DNA from: an endosymbiont of Lamellibrachia barhami
Lineage (GTDB): Bacteria > Pseudomonadota > Gammaproteobacteria > Chromatiales > Chromatiaceae
Direction of reading: 5' to 3'
DNA length: 64,000 nucleotides
NCBI RefSeq assembly: GCF_011947365.2
Contig: NZ_JAAVSH020000001.1
Span: 534,907-598,906, forward strand
Within the stretch, counting starts at the first letter, position 1, and each line of letters begins with the position of its first letter. This document shows positions 1-9,729 of this stretch, piece after piece. Position numbers and translations under genes: made by a program. The notes beneath the pieces were generated by a model. It ran no database searches and was not told the DNA's origin. It was given only the letters and a program-made list of their open reading frames with translations.

Positions 1-43
1 TTATCGAGTATTGCTGGTCAGATTTACACGTATTGCTCCCAGG

Positions 44-378
44 GGCGGCCAACAGATCGATAGCACTCTGTTCCAGGAGTGATACCAGGGCGCGTACCCG
101 ATCTTTGCGCCCCGCAAGTCAGGCATCAGGCAGACGATCATTTGTGAGGGCTTAGTGATAGGTGACTTAGCCGCCGGTCGCACGATGGCCAGGATGGTAC
201 CGGGTCGAAACAGGTGTTCCGGTTTGCCAGCCTGGCCGAGGTGAATACCGGCGTTGTTGCAGTAGCCAGGTTCATCACGGCTTTTTGCATCCCGGCGGTC
301 TGTATAGTCCTGCATTGCCTGCCAGGTGGTTGCGTAGGGCTGCAGGCCAAGCTGGCGGATCAGGAGGGATTTGCTCAC
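44..378 (-). pseudogene. lipB: lipB fragment, octanoyltransferase pseudogene
   Basis: The N-terminal third of octanoyl-ACP:protein N-octanoyltransferase, starting with GTG at 378 just below ybeD. The first 36 or so residues match the intact lipB at 36151-36795 almost exactly. After that several indels and substitutions destroy the active-site region (the [11 protein letters not shown] stretch of the intact copy is scrambled). Nucleotide homology to the intact copy ends at about position 43-46, well before the catalytic Lys and Cys codons. The remaining bases 1-43 are not lipB and belong to whatever lies left of the window. The product cannot be active. It is the decayed end of an inverted duplication. 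Confidence 0.88.
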
Positions 379-382
379 AGTT

Positions 383-661
383 CTATAGCGCCATCACGAC
401 CTTTTCATGGGCGGTGAGGTCGAGGTAGATCGCATCCAGTTGAGCCTTGCTGCTGGCCTGTATGGTGACGGTGACTGAAACCCACTTGCCTCCCTTGCTG
501 GAGCGTGATTTGACCGCGCCCTCATGCAGGTTGGGGACGTGGCTCCTGATCATCTCCACCACCAGCAGATCGAAGCCGGGTTCCGCCCTACCCATAGCCT
601 TGATGGAAAAGTCACAGGGGAACTCCAGCAGCGTCTCTGACTCATGTGCGTCTTTCATCAT
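383..661 (-). CDS. ybeD: YbeD/DUF493 family protein, copy 1
   Basis: Small conserved protein of the UPF0250/DUF493 family, about 91 residues, nearly always found between dacA and lipB. It has an ACT-like fold in solved homologues; its precise role is unsettled. The start is taken at the ATG that overlaps the dacA stop (ATGA at 661-658), which implies translational coupling; the second ATG at 658 matches the start of the other copy. It differs from the copy at 35872-36147 by about five residues in 91 (for example Asn/Asp and Val/Ile), so both copies look intact and under constraint. The next gene downstream is the dead lipB fragment. Confidence 0.9.
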   Translation of the reverse strand: MMKDAHESETLLEFPCDFSIKAMGRAEPGFDLLVVEMIRSHVPNLHEGAVKSRSSKGGKWVSVTVTIQASSKAQLDAIYLDLTAHEKVVMAL

Positions 662-1812
662 TCCAGCCATAACAGGGCGCTGTCTTTGGCGCGTTGCCAG
701 AGGCTGCCCTCCGGGATCTCGTCAAGTGCAATCAGTGGAACATTGGCAACCTCTTTGTCATCCAACGTGATGCTGACCCGCCCAAGCTCCGCCCCCTTGT
801 GGATCGGCGCCATGATCTTCGGATTCACCTCCATACGGGCACTCAGGTTCTTGTACTGCTTGCGGGGAATAGTGACCTTCAGGTCGCTGCCCAGTCCCAA
901 GGGCAATGATTCGCGATCGCCTTTCCAGATGCGTACCCGGTTGAGAACATCCCCTGTGCCATAAAGTTTGTGTGTCTCATAGAAGCGGAAGCCGTAGTTG
1001 AGCAGGGACTGACTTTCACTGGCTCGGATCTTTATACTGTTGGTACCCATTACCACGGAGACCAGACGCATCTCTTCGCGTTTGGCCGATGCAACGAGAC
1101 AATACCCGGCGGCTTTCGTGTAGCCGGTTTTCATGCCGTCCACGCTCTTATCCCGCCACAGCAGTTTGTTGCGGTTATGCTGCTTGATCTTGTTGAAGAG
1201 AAAGGATTTCTCTTGATACCACTCGTAGTACTCCGGAAACTCCCTGATCGTGGCAATGGCAACCTTGGCGATGTCCTCAGGGGTGGTGTAGTGATCCTCG
1301 TCCGGCAGGCCCGTGCTATTGGTAAAATGGCTGTCGAGCATGCCCAGGCGTTGGGCGTGATTGTTCATCACTTCGGCGAAGGTGGACTCACTGCCGGCGA
1401 TGTGTTCCGCCAGCGCCACGCAGGCATCGTTGCCGGACTGGATGATCATGCCCTTGATCAAGTCCTCGAGTCTGACCCGCTTGCCCACTTCAATGAACAT
1501 CTTTGAACCGCCGGTGCGCCAGGCCTTTTCGCTGATCAATACTTCCTCGTCCAGGCGGATATTGCCCTCCTTGAGTTCGCGGAAAACCGCATAGGCGGTC
1601 ATGATCTTGGTCAGGCTGGCGGGTTCGAGTCGCTGCCCTGGGTTTTTGTTCGCCAATATCTTGCCGGAGTCGAAGTCGATCAGCAGATAGCCGCTGGCAG
1701 TGAGTTTCGGCGGGGTTGGGATCGGCTGCTTGGCAAGTGCGGCAGTGGCGGGGAGGAACCAGCAGAGGATCAGGATATAGAGCAGGGAGAGTCTTGAAAA
1801 CTTCGCAGACAT
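658..1812 (-). CDS. dacA: D-alanyl-D-alanine carboxypeptidase (PBP5/6 type)
   Basis: Periplasmic carboxypeptidase that trims the terminal D-Ala from peptidoglycan pentapeptides. A signal peptide covers about residues 1-27, ending ATAALA. The three penicillin-binding motifs are present: SLTK with Ser66 and Lys69, SGN at 126-128, and KTG at 228-230. The C-terminal part is the PBP5 beta domain followed by a terminal amphipathic helix around residues 365-384 (LWQRAKDSALLWLE) that should anchor the enzyme to the outer face of the inner membrane. Length 384 is normal. It lies downstream of rlpA, with a 181-bp gap holding a palindromic repeat. A second, decayed dacA lies at 34711-35766, so this is the working copy. 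Confidence 0.96.
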   Translation of the reverse strand: MSAKFSRLSLLYILILCWFLPATAALAKQPIPTPPKLTASGYLLIDFDSGKILANKNPGQRLEPASLTKIMTAYAVFRELKEGNIRLDEEVLISEKAWRTGGSKMFIEVGKRVRLEDLIKGMIIQSGNDACVALAEHIAGSESTFAEVMNNHAQRLGMLDSHFTNSTGLPDEDHYTTPEDIAKVAIATIREFPEYYEWYQEKSFLFNKIKQHNRNKLLWRDKSVDGMKTGYTKAAGYCLVASAKREEMRLVSVVMGTNSIKIRASESQSLLNYGFRFYETHKLYGTGDVLNRVRIWKGDRESLPLGLGSDLKVTIPRKQYKNLSARMEVNPKIMAPIHKGAELGRVSITLDDKEVANVPLIALDEIPEGSLWQRAKDSALLWLE

Positions 1813-1838
1813 GGGATTACCGGGTTTGTGAATTGGGA

Positions 1839-1912
1839 GGGGTCGGAGTCAAATTTGATGGGTATCGCGGTGGTGAAACCTTGTTGCTTCAATCAAATTT
1901 GACTTCGACCCC
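1839..1912. repeat. inverted repeat with GGGGTCGGAGTCAAATTTGA ends
   Basis: A 20-base arm at 1839-1858 is repeated in inverted orientation at 1893-1912 with one mismatch, separated by 34 bases, in the dacA-rlpA gap. The arm resembles the palindromic repeats often found with REP-associated tyrosine transposases in gammaproteobacteria (from memory). No such transposase is in the window, so it would be a non-autonomous copy. It could fold as a hairpin between rlpA and dacA in the transcript. Confidence 0.75.
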
Positions 1913-1993
1913 TATGGAAAATTCTGGCCAATAAATTGATCCGCTATTTTATAGACTGCGGAACAGGACGCAAACCACTGTGGGTGGATGCAT

Positions 1994-2824
1994 CTACTGG
2001 ATCACGACATGGGTATTGCTGATGCCCAGCCCATCGAGACGCCTGCTCAGGCTGTCGGTGCCATCCACACCGGAAATCGGGCCGACCTGAACCCGGTAGA
2101 CCAGTTGATCGGCGCTTCTGCCCTCCAGTACCCGCACATTGGTGTTGAGATCGCTTTGCAGACGGGACTGCAGCCGGTCTGCGTTATCCCGGCTGCCAAA
2201 GGCGCCGACCTGGAGATAGAGACGGGTTGCCTCTGTTGCCACGGATTCGACCGATGACGCCGGTGAAGGTTCCGGTTCGCCTGGAGTGAGTGCACGCACC
2301 TCCACCAGACCGGTGCCACTGCCAATGATGCCGAGCTTGTGGGCTACGGTGTAGGAGAGATCGATCAGCCGGTTGTCGTGAAAAGGACCCCGGTCGTTGA
2401 TTTTAAGCACGACACTGCGGTTGTTACGCAGATTGGTGACACGGGCATAGGTTGGTAGCGGCAGGGTTTTGTGGGCGGCGGTCATGCCGTACATATTGTA
2501 GGTTTCGCCGCTGCTGGTGCGTCGGCCGTGGAATTTTTTGCCGTACCAGGAGGCGATGCCCCGTTCCTGGTAGCCCTTGCTGCTCTGCTTCGTGTAGTAA
2601 CGCTTGCCGCGTACGACATAGGAGCTGGGGTTGCCGTAGCGGCTGCGGCTTTCGAATTTCGGTATCGCGTCGGGGATGCTGTCGATGTCCACCGGCGGGG
2701 CAGCCGACGGGCCGCTGTCGACGATATCCTGCTCGATGATGGAGGGGCCGATGGAACAGCCGGCCAGCGCTGTGAGCAGGCTGAGGGCAGCGAGGTTGAT
2801 GGTCGTGTGCTTAGCGCTCCTCAT
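1994..2824 (-). CDS. rlpA: RlpA septal ring lytic transglycosylase, lipoprotein with SPOR domain
   Basis: Outer-membrane lipoprotein that cleaves denuded glycan strands at the septum in species where it has been tested. The lipobox is LAGC with Cys23. A double-psi beta-barrel domain occupies about residues 86-180 (GIASWYGKKFHGRRTSSGE, later INDRGPF), which holds the usual His and Asp of active RlpA. A proline- and serine-rich linker follows, and residues about 200-276 form a SPOR domain (LYLQVGAF...RVQVGPI) that binds denuded peptidoglycan. Length 276. It sits between mltB and dacA as in other gammaproteobacteria. Confidence 0.94.
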   Translation of the reverse strand: MRSAKHTTINLAALSLLTALAGCSIGPSIIEQDIVDSGPSAAPPVDIDSIPDAIPKFESRSRYGNPSSYVVRGKRYYTKQSSKGYQERGIASWYGKKFHGRRTSSGETYNMYGMTAAHKTLPLPTYARVTNLRNNRSVVLKINDRGPFHDNRLIDLSYTVAHKLGIIGSGTGLVEVRALTPGEPEPSPASSVESVATEATRLYLQVGAFGSRDNADRLQSRLQSDLNTNVRVLEGRSADQLVYRVQVGPISGVDGTDSLSRRLDGLGISNTHVVIQ

Positions 2825-2846
2825 GATTCAATACCCATCCTGTCGT

Positions 2847-3863
2847 CTAAGTTGCTGGCGGGGGTGCGCCCATGGCAGCCTGACGGGCCGCCTTGATCTC
2901 CTGACTGAGCTGGTAGACTGCCATCGCATAGAGATTGCTGTGATTGTAGCGGGTAATGATGTAAAAGTTATGCAGCCCGAACCAATATTCGTCCCCGTGT
3001 TTGCCTTTTAGCAGGATCAGGCTCGACAGCGCCTCCGGTTCCGGCAGGATCAGACCGTCCGGCCGCAGGCCGGATGCCATCAGTTCAGAGACCGGTATGC
3101 TGGGTTTCATCCCCGCCTGAACATATTTCTCATGGCGCTCTTCGCTCCTGGCCTGCTGGGTGATCATCTCACCCCGTCGCCAGCCGTGGCGTTTGAAATA
3201 GTTGGCCACGCTGCCGATCACGTCGGCATCGCTGTTGTGCAGATCGCGCTTGCCGTCTCCGTCGAAGTCCACTGCGTAATGCCGGTAGCTGCTGGAGATG
3301 AACTGGGGTTTGCCCATTGCGCCTGCGTAAGAGCCTTTGGCGGTTGCCGGGTTGATATCCTCCTCCCGGCTGAGCAGAAGAAACTCCACCAGTTCACTGC
3401 GAAAAAACTTGGCGCGTTTGGGATAACCGAATGCGAGGGTGGTGAGGGAGTCAAGCACCCGGTAGCGGCCGGTGTGCGCGCCGTAACGGGTCTCCACACC
3501 GATGATGGCAACCATGATCTCCGGCGGTACCCCATAGGTCTTTTCTGCCCGTTCAAGTAGCGCCTCGTGTTCTTTCCAGAATTTCACCCCGCCATCGATG
3601 CGGCCTTTTTTCAGGAAGATGGGACGATATTCGCGCCACTCCTTCGATTCCGCTGGACGGGTGATCGCCTTGATGATGTCTTCCCGAAAGTGGGTTCCGG
3701 CGAGCAGGTTCTCCAGTTTCTCAGCGGAAAAGCCGTGTTTCTGTGCCATCTCGGCAGCAAACGCCTTAAACGTTTCGCGAGGGATGCGGTCGGCGCCTTG
3801 GGCGCTGGAGACAGCGAGAGTAAGCAGCAGGCTGGTACAGAGTATTCTGAATGTCTGTTTCAT
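2847..3863 (-). CDS. mltB: lytic murein transglycosylase B
   Basis: Periplasmic lytic transglycosylase of the MltB family (GH103). A signal peptide covers about residues 1-23 and ends SSAQG; there is no lipobox Cys, so it is probably soluble rather than a lipoprotein as in E. coli. The catalytic Glu is Glu124 in GVETRYG, followed by the family motif GAMGKPQFISSSY and a Ca-binding-like DFDGDGKRDL loop. Length 338. It is followed by rlpA after 22 bases and preceded by rodA by only 3 bases, so the three are co-transcribed. Confidence 0.94.
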   Translation of the reverse strand: MKQTFRILCTSLLLTLAVSSAQGADRIPRETFKAFAAEMAQKHGFSAEKLENLLAGTHFREDIIKAITRPAESKEWREYRPIFLKKGRIDGGVKFWKEHEALLERAEKTYGVPPEIMVAIIGVETRYGAHTGRYRVLDSLTTLAFGYPKRAKFFRSELVEFLLLSREEDINPATAKGSYAGAMGKPQFISSSYRHYAVDFDGDGKRDLHNSDADVIGSVANYFKRHGWRRGEMITQQARSEERHEKYVQAGMKPSIPVSELMASGLRPDGLILPEPEALSSLILLKGKHGDEYWFGLHNFYIITRYNHSNLYAMAVYQLSQEIKAARQAAMGAPPPAT

Positions 3864-3866
3864 GTG

Positions 3867-4994
3867 TCAGGTCGGCAAAAGTTTGCGATGAGTGTGGATG
3901 GACATGAGGATACCGAACCCGGCGAGAATGGTCACCAGTGAAGTCCCTCCATAGCTGATCAGTGGCAGCGGCACACCCACCACAGGAAGCACGCCGGATA
4001 CCATGCCGATGTTGACGAAGAGATAGACGAAAAAGACCAGGGTCAATGCGCCGCTCAGCAATCGGCTGAAGGTGTCCTGTGCCTGGGTGGCGATATAGAG
4101 TCCCCGCAGGATAATGAAAAAATAGAGGGCCAGCAAGGCGGCTACACCGATCAGTCCGAACTCCTCGGAGATGACGGCGAAGACGAAATCTGTGTGGCGT
4201 TCCGGCAGGAACTCCAGGTGGGACTGGGTGCCGTTGAGCCAGCCCTTACCTGTCAGTCCGCCGGAACCTATGGCGATCTTCGACTGGATAATATGGTAAC
4301 CCGCGCCCAGTGGGTCGTTCTCCGGGTTGATGAAGGTAAGCACCCGCCGTTTCTGATAGTCGTGCATGAAAAACCAGATCACCGGTCCAAGCGCCGCCAT
4401 GGAGGCAGCAAAGAGGCTGATCAACTGCCAGCCGATGCCGGCGAGGAAGAGAATGCAGATGCCGGCGCTCGCTACCAGCAGGGCGGTGCCCAGGTCGGGC
4501 TGCTTGGCGATCAGCAGGACAGGGATCAGGGTCATGATAGCGGCGGCCAGCAGGCGTCGCCGTTTCGGCGGCAGGCGTTTCTCCGCCAGATACCAGGCGA
4601 TCATCATGGGCAGGGCCAGCTTCATCATCTCAGAGGGTTGAAAGCGGAAGAAGCCGAGATCGAGCCAGCGTTGCGCCCCCTTGCCGGTCTGACCGAAGAG
4701 GATGACCGCTACCAGCATCAGTACGCCGGCGATATAGAGCCAGGGCGACCAGCGGCGCAGATGGGTGATGTGTAACTGGGCCAAAATAATCATGACACCG
4801 AAAGCTATGCCCAGACGGATTAGCTGGCGTTGGATCAGTGCCCACTCCTGATCCCCCGCGCTGTAGAGGATCAGCAGCCCCACGCCACTGAGCAGCATCA
4901 GTCCGGTAAGCAGCGGCAGGTCAAGGTGAAGCCAGGCCAGCAGGCCGGTAGGCCGGGCGGGTTGTGACTCATGGGTAAAGGATATGCCGGTCAT
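3867..4994 (-). CDS. rodA: RodA peptidoglycan glycosyltransferase (SEDS)
   Basis: SEDS-family polymerase that makes glycan strands during cell elongation with PBP2. About ten membrane segments are visible, starting near residue 25. C-terminal signature motifs are present: ERHTDFVFAVISEEFG with the family Asp, then GVPLPLISYGGTS. The start is placed at ATG 4994 (MTGISFTH), preceded by GGAG; an upstream in-frame ATG at 5102 would overlap mrdA by 95 bases and add an unrelated sequence. Length 375. Only 13 bases separate it from the mrdA stop. Confidence 0.95.
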   Translation of the reverse strand: MTGISFTHESQPARPTGLLAWLHLDLPLLTGLMLLSGVGLLILYSAGDQEWALIQRQLIRLGIAFGVMIILAQLHITHLRRWSPWLYIAGVLMLVAVILFGQTGKGAQRWLDLGFFRFQPSEMMKLALPMMIAWYLAEKRLPPKRRRLLAAAIMTLIPVLLIAKQPDLGTALLVASAGICILFLAGIGWQLISLFAASMAALGPVIWFFMHDYQKRRVLTFINPENDPLGAGYHIIQSKIAIGSGGLTGKGWLNGTQSHLEFLPERHTDFVFAVISEEFGLIGVAALLALYFFIILRGLYIATQAQDTFSRLLSGALTLVFFVYLFVNIGMVSGVLPVVGVPLPLISYGGTSLVTILAGFGILMSIHTHRKLLPT

Positions 4995-5007
4995 GGTATG
5001 TACTCCA

Positions 5008-6864
5008 TCAATACAACCTTGTTGGAGTGCTAGCCTCCTTGAGCAGGTAGCGATCCAGTACCTTGCGGGCGATGGGGGCGGCCACAGAGCCGCCGTGGCC
5101 ACCGTTTTCGACGATCACCGCTATCGCAATCCTGGGTTCCTCCACCGGCGCGAAGGCGATGAACAGGGCATGGTCGCGTTTGCGTTTCTCCACCGTCTTT
5201 TCATCGTACTCTTCATCCTGCTTGACGGTGAAGACCTGTGCGGTACCGGTCTTGCCTGCGATGCTGTAGTGGTCTGAGCGAATGCGCCGGGCGGTGCCGC
5301 GCATGCCTTCGACCACCTGCTGCATTGCGTGGATGACCTGCTCCCAGTGCTCTGGGTCCACCTGTGTGAGTTGGGTGCTCTCCATTTGGGTTACTTGCCT
5401 GGTGCCATCCGGCAGATCGATGCTTTCGACCATCCGCGGGCGGATGCGTTGGCCGCGGTTGGCCAGGGTTGCGGTGGCGCTGGCGAGCTGCAGCGGTGTG
5501 GTGAGGAAGTAACCTTGCCCGATGCCGGTGATCAGCGTCTCGCCGGGGTACCAGGGTTCCCGCCGGGCTTTGCGTTTCCATTCGCGGCTGGGCAACAGCC
5601 CGGATCGTTCGCCTGTCAGGTCGATGCCGCTTCTGCTGCCAAAGCCGATTGTGGTGAGAAAATCGTGCAGGCGGTCGATGCCGAGAGTTCTGGCAAGTTC
5701 ATAGTAGTAGACGTCGCAGGACTGGATAATGGCATCCTCCATCGCCATCTGGCCATGGCCGGTTTTTTTCCAGTCCCGGTACTTATGCTCGTGCCCGGGC
5801 AGCTGGTAGAAACCGGGGCAATAGGTCTGCTGATTGAAACTGACGACGCCGGTCTCCAGCCCCGCCAGACCGATGAAGGGTTTGATGGTTGACCCAGGCG
5901 GATATTGGCCGCGGATGGCCCGGTTGAAAAGGGGTTTGTCCAGTGAATCACGTAACGCCGTATAGGCCTTGCTGCTGATGCCCTCGACAAAAAGATTGGG
6001 GTCGTAGCCGGGTTTGCTGACCAGCGCCAGTACCCCGCCGGTACGGGTGTCGATAGCGGCCACGGCGCCGCTGTAGTCTTTCAGTGCCTCCAGGGCGGTC
6101 GCCTGTAGATCCATGTCGAGAAACAGGTGCAGGTTCTCACCGGGCTGCGGCGGCTGGGTTTCCAGTACCCGCAGTACCCGCCCCTTGGCATTGACCTCCA
6201 CCTGCTGCAGGCCGACGCTGCCGTGTAACTGGGTTTCATAGGTCCTCTCCACACCGTTTTTTCCGATGTGGGTGGTGCCGCTGTAGTTCGAAGTGTCGAT
6301 CTGCTGCAGTTCCTGCTTATTGATGCGGCCCACATAACCCAATACGTGCGCGGTCTGCTCTTGCAGCGGGTAATCCCGTAACAGTTTGGCCTGAACATCG
6401 ACCCCCGGAAATCTATGCTGATTCACCGCAAATCGTGCTACCTCCTCATCACTCAGTCGAACACGGATGGGGATGCTGTCGAAACGCCGCCGTTGCTGAC
6501 GCAGTCGCTTGAAGCGTTTTCGGTCATCCTCGTTGATGGGAATGATCTCCGACAGTGCCTGGATCGTGGTCTCGATGTCCGGTGTCTTCTCCGGGGTGAT
6601 ATCGAGACTGTAGGCCGGCAGATTCTGCGCCAGGATGGTGCCATGACTGTCGTAGATCAGTCCGCGGGTGGGTGGACGGGGTTCCAGTTTGACCCGGTTA
6701 TCCTGGGAGAGTGTGGTGAAATGCTCATGGTTCAATACCTGCAGGTAGAGCAACCTGGTGAGCAGCAACAACAGCGTCAGTGTGACGATTATTGCAGCCA
6801 CAATGATCCGTCCCATGAAGAATTGGCTTTCGAAGAGGTGGTTCTTTATCGATAACTGGTGCAC
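5008..6864 (-). CDS. mrdA: penicillin-binding protein 2 (elongation transpeptidase)
   Basis: Class B PBP that crosslinks peptidoglycan during elongation with RodA. One N-terminal membrane segment (about residues 18-40) is followed by the pedestal domain and the transpeptidase domain. Motifs: STIK with Ser325 and Lys328, SCD, and KTGTAQ. The GTG start at 6864, eight bases after the mreD stop, gives 618 residues and a short basic cytoplasmic tail like that of homologues. The ATG at 6816 would remove that tail, so GTG is preferred, though its ribosome binding site is poor. The open frame continues upstream into mreD only by chance. Confidence 0.94.
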   Translation of the reverse strand: MHQLSIKNHLFESQFFMGRIIVAAIIVTLTLLLLLTRLLYLQVLNHEHFTTLSQDNRVKLEPRPPTRGLIYDSHGTILAQNLPAYSLDITPEKTPDIETTIQALSEIIPINEDDRKRFKRLRQQRRRFDSIPIRVRLSDEEVARFAVNQHRFPGVDVQAKLLRDYPLQEQTAHVLGYVGRINKQELQQIDTSNYSGTTHIGKNGVERTYETQLHGSVGLQQVEVNAKGRVLRVLETQPPQPGENLHLFLDMDLQATALEALKDYSGAVAAIDTRTGGVLALVSKPGYDPNLFVEGISSKAYTALRDSLDKPLFNRAIRGQYPPGSTIKPFIGLAGLETGVVSFNQQTYCPGFYQLPGHEHKYRDWKKTGHGQMAMEDAIIQSCDVYYYELARTLGIDRLHDFLTTIGFGSRSGIDLTGERSGLLPSREWKRKARREPWYPGETLITGIGQGYFLTTPLQLASATATLANRGQRIRPRMVESIDLPDGTRQVTQMESTQLTQVDPEHWEQVIHAMQQVVEGMRGTARRIRSDHYSIAGKTGTAQVFTVKQDEEYDEKTVEKRKRDHALFIAFAPVEEPRIAIAVIVENGGHGGSVAAPIARKVLDRYLLKEASTPTRLY

Positions 6865-6872
6865 GGGCAGGG

Positions 6873-7361
6873 TCAGCGGACGCGGAAACGGCGGCGGATA
6901 TCGCGCAGGATGATGTAGATCCAGGGCCAGAGCAACATGCCCACCACCGGCGTCGCCCAGTACCAGAGAGTGGGCGCCGGATAACCCGCGGCCCCTGTGG
7001 CCCAGATTGCCAGCAGGCGCTCCACCAGCAGTAGCACAAAGATTGTGAATATCTGCTGGCGCAGAGGCAGCACCCGCACCCGACGGTGCAGTTTGAGGGT
7101 CAGATAGGCGACAAGGGCGAGTCCAAAGGCGTGTTGCCCCAGCAGGGTGCCGGTGAGGACATCGAGGAGAATGCCGGTGAACCAGCCGACACCTACGCCG
7201 TAACGTTCCGGCAGTGCCATGCACCAGTAGATCAGGATCAGCGTGACCCACTGTGGACGGTAATTGATCGCCCATTCAGGCAGGGGACTCACCGTAAGGA
7301 CAAAACCGAGGGCGAGGGTGAGGTAGACGATATAACTCCGTCTCGGCTGCTGGGCGATCAT
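6873..7361 (-). CDS. mreD: rod shape-determining protein MreD
   Basis: Small inner-membrane protein, 162 residues with five or so membrane segments, which works with MreC and MreB in the elongasome. The family is weakly conserved; the call rests on size, topology (MSPLPEWAINYRPQW-type first loop) and position between mreC and mrdA. Its ATG overlaps the mreC stop (ATGA at 7361-7358), so translation is probably coupled. Confidence 0.93.
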   Translation of the reverse strand: MIAQQPRRSYIVYLTLALGFVLTVSPLPEWAINYRPQWVTLILIYWCMALPERYGVGVGWFTGILLDVLTGTLLGQHAFGLALVAYLTLKLHRRVRVLPLRQQIFTIFVLLLVERLLAIWATGAAGYPAPTLWYWATPVVGMLLWPWIYIILRDIRRRFRVR

Positions 7362-8248
7362 TGCCTTACCTCATCAGGATCAGCAGTGGATTCGGGACTC
7401 ACTGCGGCTTCCTGCAATAGGTCATCGGGATTCAGTGTCCAGACCAGCAGTACCTCCCGGATACGATCCAGATGGGCGGTTGGGCGGGCGGATACCGTGG
7501 CGAAATGTTGTCCAGGTTCGTGACGGACATCGGTGATTTCAGCGACCGGATAACCCGGAGGAAAGCGTCCGCCCAACCCGGAGGTGACCAGCAGGTCTCC
7601 CGGCCGGATGTCGGCATTGTTCGGCAGATGGGGCAGTTCGAGTTGGTTGATCAGCCCGGTACCCAAGGCGATGGTGCGCAAGCCATTGCGATTGACCTGT
7701 ACCGGCAGGGCGTGCCGGGCATCGGTGATCAACAGCACAGTGGAGGTAATGGGATCGGTATGGATGACCTGGCCAACCACAGCATGGGCGTCCACCACCG
7801 GCTGGCCGTTGAAAGTGCCGGAGGTGTCGCCTTTGTCGATGATCACCTGCTGGCTGAATGGGTTCTGCTCCACTGCAATCAGTTCGGCAATCAATACCCG
7901 TTCGCCGATCTTGAAGGTGGAGTCTAGCAGCCCACGCAGCCGCATGTTTTCCGCCTCCAGGGCCTCGAATTTCAATAGTCTGCCACGCAGCTCCAGATTC
8001 TCCCGGGAGAGGCGCTCCCGATCCGTCTGGATCTGCACCCGGGTCGAGAAGGCATTACCCATCTCCTCCACCAGGGAGGCAGGAAGGGTGGCGAGATACT
8101 GTATCGGATAGAGGGCGACCGCGAGCGCCGAGCGCAGGGTCTCCAAATGGTTCTGCCGATGGTCCAGTACCATCAGGACAATGGAGAGGATCGCCGCGCC
8201 GAGCAGGCGGGAGGTGATCGATGGTCCCTGTGTGAAGATCGGTTTGAT
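7358..8248 (-). CDS. mreC: rod shape-determining protein MreC, apparent ATC start
   Basis: Periplasmic scaffold of the elongasome: one N-terminal membrane segment, a coiled coil (about residues 70-105) and two beta domains. The first in-frame ATG (8173) lies inside the membrane segment, so it cannot be the true start. Reading upstream in frame gives IKPIFTQGPSITSRLLGAA, the usual MreC N-terminus, with ATC at 8248 where homologues have ATG, and AAAAGGG ten bases further up. A stop lies about 16 codons above that, and no ATG, GTG or TTG intervenes. Either ATC (or the CTG/ATT codons just upstream) is used, or a base has changed. With ATC the protein has 296 residues. Confidence 0.88.
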   Translation of the reverse strand: MKPIFTQGPSITSRLLGAAILSIVLMVLDHRQNHLETLRSALAVALYPIQYLATLPASLVEEMGNAFSTRVQIQTDRERLSRENLELRGRLLKFEALEAENMRLRGLLDSTFKIGERVLIAELIAVEQNPFSQQVIIDKGDTSGTFNGQPVVDAHAVVGQVIHTDPITSTVLLITDARHALPVQVNRNGLRTIALGTGLINQLELPHLPNNADIRPGDLLVTSGLGGRFPPGYPVAEITDVRHEPGQHFATVSARPTAHLDRIREVLLVWTLNPDDLLQEAAVSPESTADPDEVRQ

Positions 8249-8296
8249 GGCTGGTAAACCCTTTTCCAGATTTGCCCCAATACTCGGTCAGAGCAT

Positions 8297-8352
8297 AGGA
8301 GATGCGCCCCGCCGCGATCATACCGTGGGTTTCGCGGCGGGGCGCATCTCCT
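8297..8352 (-). promoter_or_regulatory. strong intercistronic hairpin between mreB and mreC
   Basis: A perfect 21-bp stem with a 14-base loop: arms 8297-8317 and 8332-8352, very GC-rich in the middle. It lies 52 bases below the mreB stop and about 49 bases above the mreC start. No run of T follows in the transcript direction, so it is not a typical intrinsic terminator. It may stabilise the mreB 3' end or mark an RNase processing site, which would allow more MreB than MreC and MreD. The structure is seen; the role is inferred. Confidence 0.8.
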
Positions 8353-8403
8353 GTGGATGACATGGCCTGACTGGCTCCCCGCCGGGGGTGGGCGGGAAAC
8401 GAT

Positions 8404-9477
<1,074 letters not shown>

Positions 9478-9729
9478 TTATGAGAAATCGGGCTATCGGA
9501 GGCGACAGGGTGGCAGGATGCCTGACCCTGATCCGAATAACCAGAAGAAACCGTCAAAACGGGTAATTTAACAATGGCGGGGGTATTGAGCAAGAAAACC
9601 GGGTCGCAAAATTCACTTGGGAGGGAAAAGTTACAGTTGCTGGAAACGGTCTATACTTACCATAAATCCCAAGTAAAAAGCTGGGGTATTAGGTGAGTTT
9701 ATGCCGAAAATCATTTGCAGGAGGTTATT

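Noticed and set aside
5008-7275. 755-residue reading of PBP2 from 7275
   Set aside because: The first 137 codons lie in mreD in another frame and do not resemble PBP2; GTG at 6864 fits the family.
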